DNA of 57,488 bases, from positions 1 through 57,488 of the forward strand of contig JAIOXZ010000023.1 in NCBI GenBank assembly GCA_021741355.1, given 5' to 3'. A model generated the notes under the pieces. That model was not told the DNA's origin. It was given only the letters and a program-made list of their open reading frames with translations, and ran no database searches. This document shows, in pieces, positions 51,924 through 57,488 of the stretch. The position numbers were made by a program, and so were the translations under genes. Within the stretch, counting starts at the first letter, position 1. Every line of letters begins with the position of its first letter. This stretch comes from Caulobacter sp. GTDB lineage: Bacteria; Pseudomonadota; Alphaproteobacteria; Caulobacterales; Caulobacteraceae.

Positions 51924-53597
51924 ATGACCTATCGTCCGCCGCTTCGGGACATGACCGCTGCGCTGAAAGCCGCCGGATTCGACCGGCTGGGCGAGGCCTT
52001 TCCGGAGGCGGACGCGGAAACCGTCTGGGCGGTGCTGGAAGCTGCCGGGGAGTTCGCCTCCGGCGTCATCGCGCCGCTGAACGGGCAGGGCGACAAGGTC
52101 GGCGCGCAATACGCCAACGGCAAGGTGACGGCCGCGCCCGGCTTCGCCGACGCCTATCGCCAGTTCGTCGAAAGCGGCTGGAACAGCCTGTCCGCCGAGC
52201 CGGAGTTCGGCGGTCAGGGCCTGCCCAAGACGCTGGAGATCGCCGTCTTCGAGATGATCCAGGCCGCCAGCCTGGCGTTCGGTCTCTGCCCGATGCTGAC
52301 CCAGGGCGCCATCGAGGCGCTGGCCGCGCACGGGACCGACAGCCAGAAGGCGCGGTTCCTGCCGAAGCTGGTCAGCGGCGAATGGACCGGCACGATGAAC
52401 CTGACCGAGCCGCAGGCCGGTTCCGATCTGGCGGCCCTGACCACCCGCGCCGAGCCGGACGGGGAGGGCGGATACCGCCTGACCGGCCAGAAGATCTTCA
52501 TCACCTGGGGCGACCACGACGTCGCCGACAACATCGTCCATCTGGTGCTGGCCCGTCTGCCCGGCGCGCCGGAGGGCAGCCGTGGCATCTCGCTGTTCGT
52601 CTGTCCCAAGCGGCTGCTGAACGGCGACGGCACGGCCGGCGGCCTGAACGACGTGCGGCCGGTCAGCATCGAGCACAAGCTGGGCATCCACGGCTCGCCC
52701 ACCTGCGTCATGGCGTTCGAGGGCGCGAAGGCCGAACTGGTCGGCGTCGAACACCAGGGTCTGGCGGCCATGTTCACCATGATGAACGCCGCGCGGCTGC
52801 AGGTCGGGGCCCAGGGCGTCGGCATCGCCGAGCGGGCCTACCAGCAGGCCCTGACCTTCGCCCTGGACCGCAAGCAGGGCCGGTCTGCCTGGACCGGCGA
52901 AAACAACGCCGTGATCCACGACCATCCGGACGTGCGCCGCATGCTGATGCTGATGCGGGCGAAGATCCTGGCGGCGCGGGCGATCTGCCTGTCCACGGCG
53001 GTCGCCGCCGACCTGTCGCGCCATGCGGTGACGGACGCCGCGCGTACGGCGGCCAAGTTGCGCGAGGAACTGCTGACCCCGATCGCCAAGGCCTGGTCGA
53101 CCGACCTCGGCGTCGAGGCCGCCAGCCTGGGGGTCCAGATCCATGGCGGCATGGGCTTCATCGAGGAGGCCGGCGCGGCGCAGCATTACCGCGATGCCCG
53201 CATCCTGCCGATTTACGAGGGGACCAACGGCATCCAGGCCATCGATCTGGTGGGTCGCAAGCTGACGCTGGGCGGCGGCGTGGCCCTGTCATCCCTGTTG
53301 GCCGAGATCCGCGAGACGGCGGCGAACGAGCCCCGCCTGGCGGAAGGCGCCGACGCGCTGGAGGCGGCCGCCGACTGGCTGGTTGCGCACCGAAACACGC
53401 CGGACGCCCTGGCCGGCGCCACGGCGTTCCTCAAGCTGGCGGGAGAGGTGGTCGGCGGGTGGATGCTCGCCCGCATGGCCGCCGCCGATGCGGACTACGC
53501 CAAGGTCTGGCGCTTCTACGCCGAGCAGGTGCTGGCGACCGCGCCGGGCCAGGTGGCCGGCGTGACGCAGGGCGCGGCGGTGCTGGAAACCGAATAG
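51924..53597 (+). CDS. Acyl-CoA dehydrogenase (C-terminal extended, FadE5/DmdC-like)
   Basis: A 557-residue FAD enzyme that introduces the first double bond in acyl-CoA beta-oxidation. [20 protein letters not shown] (FAD/substrate region), [60 protein letters not shown] and [20 protein letters not shown] (the Glu of YEGTNGIQ is the catalytic base) are visible. A C-terminal domain of about 130 residues marks the large DmdC/FadE5-like group. The ATG at 51924 with AGGGA upstream is chosen over the open frame at 51849. The exact acyl substrate is unknown. Confidence 0.94.
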   Translation: MTYRPPLRDMTAALKAAGFDRLGEAFPEADAETVWAVLEAAGEFASGVIAPLNGQGDKVGAQYANGKVTAAPGFADAYRQFVESGWNSLSAEPEFGGQGLPKTLEIAVFEMIQAASLAFGLCPMLTQGAIEALAAHGTDSQKARFLPKLVSGEWTGTMNLTEPQAGSDLAALTTRAEPDGEGGYRLTGQKIFITWGDHDVADNIVHLVLARLPGAPEGSRGISLFVCPKRLLNGDGTAGGLNDVRPVSIEHKLGIHGSPTCVMAFEGAKAELVGVEHQGLAAMFTMMNAARLQVGAQGVGIAERAYQQALTFALDRKQGRSAWTGENNAVIHDHPDVRRMLMLMRAKILAARAICLSTAVAADLSRHAVTDAARTAAKLREELLTPIAKAWSTDLGVEAASLGVQIHGGMGFIEEAGAAQHYRDARILPIYEGTNGIQAIDLVGRKLTLGGGVALSSLLAEIRETAANEPRLAEGADALEAAADWLVAHRNTPDALAGATAFLKLAGEVVGGWMLARMAAADADYAKVWRFYAEQVLATAPGQVAGVTQGAAVLETE

Positions 53598-53677
53598 GGG
53601 ACATGTACCGCAGGTACGTGTCCCCTAAAGTTCTGCGTCGCTCGATTGGGGGACACGTACCTTCGGTACATGTCCCC
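53597..53677. repeat. Two facing REP-like palindromes (BIME-type)
   Basis: GGGGACATGTACCGCAGGTA ending CGTGTCCCC (53597-53625) and GGGGGACACGTACCTTCGGT ending ACATGTCCCC (53648-53677) are each palindromes and are inverted copies of one another. Spacing is 22 bases. They lie between convergent genes and could end both transcripts. Related GGGGACA-GTAC palindromes are common REP elements in Caulobacterales and their relatives. Confidence 0.85.
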
Positions 53678-53684
53678 GTCGTCG

Positions 53685-54167
53685 TCAGAGCTGCGCCAGC
53701 ATGTAGTCGGCGGACGAAACCTTGAATTCGCCGCCGGCTTCGATGTTCAGCGTGTCGACGACGCCATTCTTGACGATCATCGAATAGCGCTGCGAGCGCA
53801 GGCCCATGCCGAACTTGCTGCCGTCCATCTCCAGGCCGATGGCCTTGGTGAAGTCGCCGTTGCCGTCGGCCAGCATGATCACGTCATCGCCCACGCCCTG
53901 GTCGACGCCCCAGGCCTTCATCACGAACACGTCGTTGACCGAGATGCAGACGATCGAGTCCACGCCCTTGGCCCGGAACTCGCCGGCATGCTCCTTGAAG
54001 CCCGGCAGGTGCTTGGCCGAGCAGGTCGGGGTGAAGGCGCCCGGCAGGGCCAGGACGGCGACGGTCTTGCCCTTGAACAGCTCGTCGGTGGTGATCGGGC
54101 GGGGGCCTTCGGGGCCGGACGTCATGAAGGTGGCGTCGGGCAGCGTGTCGCCGGCTTTGATGGTCAT
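53685..54167 (-). CDS. Peroxiredoxin (Prx5/AhpC-TSA, glutaredoxin-type)
   Basis: A 160-residue thiol peroxidase with PGAFTPTCSAKHLPGFKEHA, where Cys49 is the peroxidatic cysteine in the P-x3-T-x2-C motif. It has SVNDVFVMKAWG and a Prx5-type C-terminus with no clear resolving cysteine (the only other is Cys74). Such enzymes reduce peroxides with glutathione or glutaredoxin. AGGGAGAG precedes the ATG at 54167. The longer frame is rejected. Confidence 0.93.
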   Translation of the reverse strand: MTIKAGDTLPDATFMTSGPEGPRPITTDELFKGKTVAVLALPGAFTPTCSAKHLPGFKEHAGEFRAKGVDSIVCISVNDVFVMKAWGVDQGVGDDVIMLADGNGDFTKAIGLEMDGSKFGMGLRSQRYSMIVKNGVVDTLNIEAGGEFKVSSADYMLAQL

Positions 54168-54258
54168 GTTATCTCTCCCTTGTCGCCGAACGGCGCTCGC
54201 TGCTGCAAATAGAGGCGGCGAAGCGGTTCGCCAAGGACGCGACCTTGAATCCGCCGCC

Positions 54259-54858
54259 ATGAATGCCGATCATCAACGCATGACCGAGCCATCGGACGCA
54301 GACTTTCTTTCCGGACGCCTGCTGATCGCCATGCCCGGCATCGGTGATCCGCGGTTCGAGCGGGCGGTGGTGTTCCTCTGCGCCCATGACGCGGAGCATG
54401 CGATCGGCCTGGCCGTGAACCGGCCTGTCGACGGGTTGACCCTGACGTCCCTGTTCGAGCGGATCGGCGTTGATCCGCCGTTGGGGCGTCTGGCCGGCGA
54501 GGCCGTCTTGATGGGCGGGCCGGTGGAGCGCGAGCGAGGCTTCGTGCTGCACACCGACGACTATCTGCTCGATGACGTCAGCCTGCCGGTGAAGCCGGGA
54601 CTGGCCCTGACGACAACGCGGGACGTGCTGCAGGCGATGGGCGGCGACACCGCGCCGCGCAAGGCGGTCCTGGCCCTCGGATACGCCGGCTGGGGCGCCG
54701 GCCAGCTCGAGCGGGAAGTGCGCGAAAACGTCTGGCTGGTCTGCGACCCTGACGAGGCGCTGCTGTTCGGCGACGACCACGACCACAAATGGTCGCGCGC
54801 CCTGGAGAAGCTGGGCGTCTCGGCGGCGATGCTGTCGGAGGCCGGCGGGCGGGCTTAG
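54259..54858 (+). CDS. YqgE/AlgH family protein
   Basis: A 199-residue protein with LSGRLLIAMPGIGDPRFERA followed by VVFLCAHDAEHAIGLAVNRP, then VLMGGPVERERGFVLHTDDY and ALGYAGWGAGQLEREVREN (the GY-GW--GQL-E motif). Function is poorly defined (UPF0301); mutants affect alginate in pseudomonads. The start may be ATG 54259 or the ATG at 54280 (MTEPSDADF). Its stop overlaps the convergent pdeA-like gene in TTAG. Confidence 0.92.
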   Translation: MNADHQRMTEPSDADFLSGRLLIAMPGIGDPRFERAVVFLCAHDAEHAIGLAVNRPVDGLTLTSLFERIGVDPPLGRLAGEAVLMGGPVERERGFVLHTDDYLLDDVSLPVKPGLALTTTRDVLQAMGGDTAPRKAVLALGYAGWGAGQLEREVRENVWLVCDPDEALLFGDDHDHKWSRALEKLGVSAAMLSEAGGRA

Positions 54859-56519
54859 CCCTGCCGCCGCACCGGCGCGGCGCCGTCGACGTAGCTTTCG
54901 TTGAGGTAGACCTCCGCCTCCTGGGGCGAGAGGGCGGGGGCGTAGCCGAAGCCCTGGCCGTAGTCGCAGCCCTGTTCCATCAGCTGCCGGGCCATCATCG
55001 AATTTTCGACCCCCTCGGCGACGACCTCGAGGTTGAGGTCCTGGCCCAGCTTGATCACCGACCGGACGATCTTGGCCGAACCCTCGTTGGCGCCCATGGT
55101 GCGCACGAAGTAGCGGTCGATTTTCAGGGTGTCGAACGGCAGACGGGTCAGGTAGCTGAGCGAGGAGAAGCCGGTGCCGAAGTCGTCGAGCGCCATGCCC
55201 GCGCCGCCGGCCCGCAGGGCGCGCAGGATCTTCGCCGCCCCGTCCGGGTCGCGCATGATGTCGCTTTCGGTGATCTCCAGCTTCAGCGACCCGGGCGGCA
55301 GGCGATGCTTCTGGATCAGACCGGTGACGTCGTCGATCAGGCCCGGACGGTCGATCTCGCCGGTGGACAGGTTCACGCTGACCGTCAGGTTGCCGGCCGC
55401 CGGGTGGCTCTGGCGCCAGGCCGCCAGCTGGCGGGCCGATGTCTTGAGCATGTGAGCGCCCAGCTCGACCATCATGCCCAGTTCCTCGACCAGGGGCAGG
55501 AAGTCGTCGGGCGGGATCAGGCCGCGGCGCGGGTGCCGCCAGCGGCACAACGCCTCGAAACCGGACAGGGCGCCGTCCGACAGACGCACGACCGGCTGGT
55601 AGAAGGGAACGATCTCGCCCCGGGCGATCGCGCCGCGCAGGTCGGACTCCAGCGCCAGTTGCGACAGGCCGTCGCTCTCCATGGACCGGCCGTAGGCGGC
55701 CCCGCCGCCGCGTCCCGCGCCCTTGGCGGCTTCCACGGCCAGCTCGGCGCGGCGCAGCAGTTCGGCGGCGTCGGGGGCGTCTTCGCCGCCCTCGGCCTCC
55801 ACGGCGCCGATGGCCAAGGTCGGCAGAATGTCGAAGCCGGCGATCCGGAGCGGCTGTTCCAGCGCCTTGCGCAGCTTCTCGGCCGGGTCGGCCAGGCCGG
55901 AGACCAGGATGGCGAACTCGTCCTCGCCCACCCGCGCCATGATCGCGTCCGCGCCGAAGGCCGCCGCCAGCCGTGAGCCGAGCGCCGCCAGCACCAGATC
56001 GGCGCGGTCGTGGCCGAGCGCTTCGTTGAGCCGGCGCAGACGGTCGAGGTCGGCGACCACCAGCGTTTGCCGCAGGGGCTGGGTCAGGCGCTCGCGGGCG
56101 CGGGCGACGAAGCTCTGCCGGTCGAGCAGGCCCGTCAGGGTGTCGAATTCGGAGGCGGCGAAGCGCGTCTCGGGCGCCACGACGCCGGAGGCCCGCACGC
56201 CTTCCTCCAGCCAGACGCCGCGCCACAGGCAGGTCTCGCCGCCGCGCATTCGGATGCGCAGGGCGATCTCCGAGCCTGGACTCTGCACGCGCAGGAGATC
56301 TTCGGCGGTGGCGCGGTCCTGCGGCAGGGCCAGCGCGCGGAAGGCGGCGGAGGAGCATTCGGGGGCCAGCGGGCCGAGACCCAGCTGGCGCGCGGCGCCA
56401 TAGACGCGGAAGCGGTCTTCCGCCGGTTCCCAGACCCACAGGGCCACATGGGCGCCGCCGAGCGCCTCCAGCGTGGCGGCTGCGTCCCACACACGTCGAT
56501 CCTGAGCTTGCAGCCTCAT
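54855..56519 (-). CDS. pdeA: Cyclic-di-GMP phosphodiesterase (PAS-like + GEDEF + EAL), PdeA-type
   Basis: A 554-residue cytosolic protein. Residues 1-120 look like a PAS domain (LEALGGAHVALWVWEPAEDR). A GGDEF domain (125-275) has a degenerate GEDEF at Gly198-Phe202, so it should bind GTP but not make c-di-GMP. The EAL domain (285-540) keeps Glu322-Ala-Leu, VSVNLSTGEI, EITESD, DDFGTGFSSL (445-454) and EGVEN (502-506), the metal and catalytic residues for c-di-GMP hydrolysis. The same architecture and GEDEF variant describe Caulobacter CC3396/PdeA, whose EAL activity is raised by GTP and which is degraded by ClpXP with CpdR at the swarmer-to-stalked change. The C-terminus here is VRRQG. The start at 56519 removes a non-domain extension. 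Confidence 0.85.
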   Translation of the reverse strand: MRLQAQDRRVWDAAATLEALGGAHVALWVWEPAEDRFRVYGAARQLGLGPLAPECSSAAFRALALPQDRATAEDLLRVQSPGSEIALRIRMRGGETCLWRGVWLEEGVRASGVVAPETRFAASEFDTLTGLLDRQSFVARARERLTQPLRQTLVVADLDRLRRLNEALGHDRADLVLAALGSRLAAAFGADAIMARVGEDEFAILVSGLADPAEKLRKALEQPLRIAGFDILPTLAIGAVEAEGGEDAPDAAELLRRAELAVEAAKGAGRGGGAAYGRSMESDGLSQLALESDLRGAIARGEIVPFYQPVVRLSDGALSGFEALCRWRHPRRGLIPPDDFLPLVEELGMMVELGAHMLKTSARQLAAWRQSHPAAGNLTVSVNLSTGEIDRPGLIDDVTGLIQKHRLPPGSLKLEITESDIMRDPDGAAKILRALRAGGAGMALDDFGTGFSSLSYLTRLPFDTLKIDRYFVRTMGANEGSAKIVRSVIKLGQDLNLEVVAEGVENSMMARQLMEQGCDYGQGFGYAPALSPQEAEVYLNESYVDGAAPVRRQG

Positions 56520-56542
56520 GACCGGTTCACGCCGGCTTCTCC

Positions 56543-57136
56543 TTACGGACGGCTGTACGCGCCTTCGCGTGAGACCAGTCCGAACAGACGATGATCTCGC
56601 CAATCGCCGTTAATTTTCAGATAAGCCTTGGCGTAGCCTTCCTCGGTGAAGCCCGCTTTCAGCAGCAGCGCGGCCGATGCGTCGTTGGTCGGCAGGCAGG
56701 CGGCCTCGAGCCGGTGCAGGCCCAGCGGGCCGAAGGCGAACCCGATCAGCGTCCGCAAGGCCGCCAGGGTGTGCCCCTGACGCGCATAGGCCTGGCCCGA
56801 CCAGTAGCCCACCGTGCCCATCTGGGCGACGCCGCGCCGCACGTTGTTCAGGGTGATGCCGCCGACCAGCGCATCGTCCGATTCCCGGAAGATGAAGAAG
56901 GCGTACATCTGGTCGCCCTCGCGCCCGTTGCGCCAGGCCGACAGCCGCCGGGCGTAGGCGGCGGGGGTCAGCTCGTCCGGCGACCAGACCGGCTCCCAGG
57001 GCTGGAGAAAGCTGCGCGATCCGTGCCTCAGGGCCTCCCATTGCGGATAGTCCCGCCGCCGCGGCGGACGCAGCCGCACGCCCTGCCCCTGCAGGCTGGG
57101 ACCGGTCTCCGGCGAGATCCATTCAAGGAGCGACAT
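56543..57136 (-). CDS. GNAT acetyltransferase (RimJ/RimL type)
   Basis: A 197-residue protein of the GNAT fold: GVRLRPPRRRDYPQWEALRH at the N-terminus, FFIFRESDDALVGGITLNNV, VGYWSGQAYARQGHTLAALR (acetyl-CoA loop) and GLHRLEAACLPTNDASAALL followed by LKAGFTEEG. This is the RimJ-like pattern of N-terminal or small-molecule acetylation. It lies 23 bases upstream of the pdeA-like gene on the same strand and is probably cotranscribed. The ATG at 57136 starts MSLLEW. Confidence 0.9.
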   Translation of the reverse strand: MSLLEWISPETGPSLQGQGVRLRPPRRRDYPQWEALRHGSRSFLQPWEPVWSPDELTPAAYARRLSAWRNGREGDQMYAFFIFRESDDALVGGITLNNVRRGVAQMGTVGYWSGQAYARQGHTLAALRTLIGFAFGPLGLHRLEAACLPTNDASAALLLKAGFTEEGYAKAYLKINGDWRDHRLFGLVSREGAYSRP

Positions 57137-57269
57137 GGGGGAAGGGTGGCGCGGGTCGCGGATGCGGGCAAGCGTCCTCTCCATTCCCGATATTCCTCGC
57201 CCTTACGGGAGAGGATCATTGCCTGGAGTTGGCCGATCAGGCGGTTCCGGTTCGACTAGGGTCGGCTTT

Positions 57270-57488
57270 GGGTGGTGGGCGGACCCTTGCTAGAAGCACA
57301 ACGCCCCTAAAACCCCGCTCATCCTCGCGGAAGCGAGGACCCAGGTTTACGGCCGCCGCACTCACTTCAAGGGATGTCTGGCTCCGCGACGACGCCTTCC
57401 GCCGCGAGTGACAGATGAAGGTCTGGCGTCGGGCTTGGAAGATCGTGCTGATCGAGAAGGCCAATCCCGGAGGGGCGGAACCGCTATC
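57270..57488. repeat. 219-bp dispersed repeat, inverted partner of 248-466
   Basis: The inverted, gap-free copy of 248-466 (see that entry), carrying the TCCTCGCGGAAGCGAGGA hairpin at about 57324-57341 and the nuclease relic. It is cut by the window edge. Confidence 0.85.
57370..57488 (+). pseudogene. Second relic of the GIY-YIG nuclease-family gene, with stop
   Basis: The plus frame reads RDVWLRDDAFRRE, then a TGA at 57409-57411, then QMKVWRRAWKIVLIEKANPG. The left copy has CGA (Arg) at the stop position. The stop and the missing N-terminal half show this is not a functional gene. Confidence 0.6.

Larger units (their letters stand above)
57137..57488. other. Intergenic region at the right edge
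   Basis: The first 130 bases upstream of the GNAT gene hold its presumed promoter, with no clear boxes. The rest is the inverted copy of the left-edge repeat, which continues past the window end. Confidence 0.5.

Overview
The window is high-GC DNA that looks like an alphaproteobacterial chromosome of the Caulobacter/Phenylobacterium type. The clues are an Entner-Doudoroff zwf-pgl-edd operon, a large TonB-dependent receptor, tandem NrdR-like sites upstream of nrdA, a GEDEF-EAL phosphodiesterase resembling Caulobacter PdeA, and several families of short dispersed palindromic repeats. The placement is an inference from gene content; no rRNA or tRNA gene was seen.

Layout. 1-775: start of an IS30-type transposase running off the left edge, its terminal repeat, a relic of a GIY-YIG nuclease gene, and repeat copies. 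776-4721: zwf-pgl-edd. 5304-8231: TonB-dependent receptor with a strong terminator. 8319-11284: acyl-CoA ligase with a coupled tandem-domain TetR regulator. 11391-16160: hybrid histidine kinase, serine hydrolase and GPH-type MFS transporter. 16470-20343: an accessory stretch with DUF4126 and DUF4287 genes, a higBA-type toxin-antitoxin pair between two copies of a structured repeat, a lone lower-GC gene with an HEPN-like RxxxxH motif, and a parDE pair whose toxin looks cut short at the edge of that foreign gene. 20449-30804: uvrB, a tricorn-like protease, DUF418/DUF5990 genes, a cupin protein and small exported proteins. 31182-34563: SleB hydrolase, SDR, MaoC dehydratase and GST, the last three separated by inverted GGGAGTA heptad arrays. 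34833-37058: secreted SnoaL-like protein, GlxA-type regulator and DJ-1/PfpI protein. 37296-40752: nrdA and a CoA transferase. 40790-41548: a yybP-ykoY manganese riboswitch and a GDT1/UPF0016 exporter. 41533-50089: mostly metabolic genes (nitronate monooxygenase, SDRs, NUDIX, YaaA, D-2-hydroxyacid dehydrogenase, Sua5). 50017-51797: a yceI-cytochrome b561-yceI operon. 51924-57136: acyl-CoA dehydrogenase, peroxiredoxin, YqgE/AlgH, the PdeA-like phosphodiesterase and a GNAT acetyltransferase. 57270-57488: an inverted copy of the left-edge repeat.

Working together: zwf-pgl-edd turns glucose-6-phosphate into 2-keto-3-deoxy-6-phosphogluconate. The acyl-CoA ligase, acyl-CoA dehydrogenase, MaoC protein, SDRs, 3-hydroxybutyrate dehydrogenase and CoA transferase fit fatty or organic acid catabolism. 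The riboswitch-exporter pair handles manganese. The accessory block near 17-20 kb and the repeat families are the most unusual parts. No prophage, CRISPR array or complete known defence system was found.
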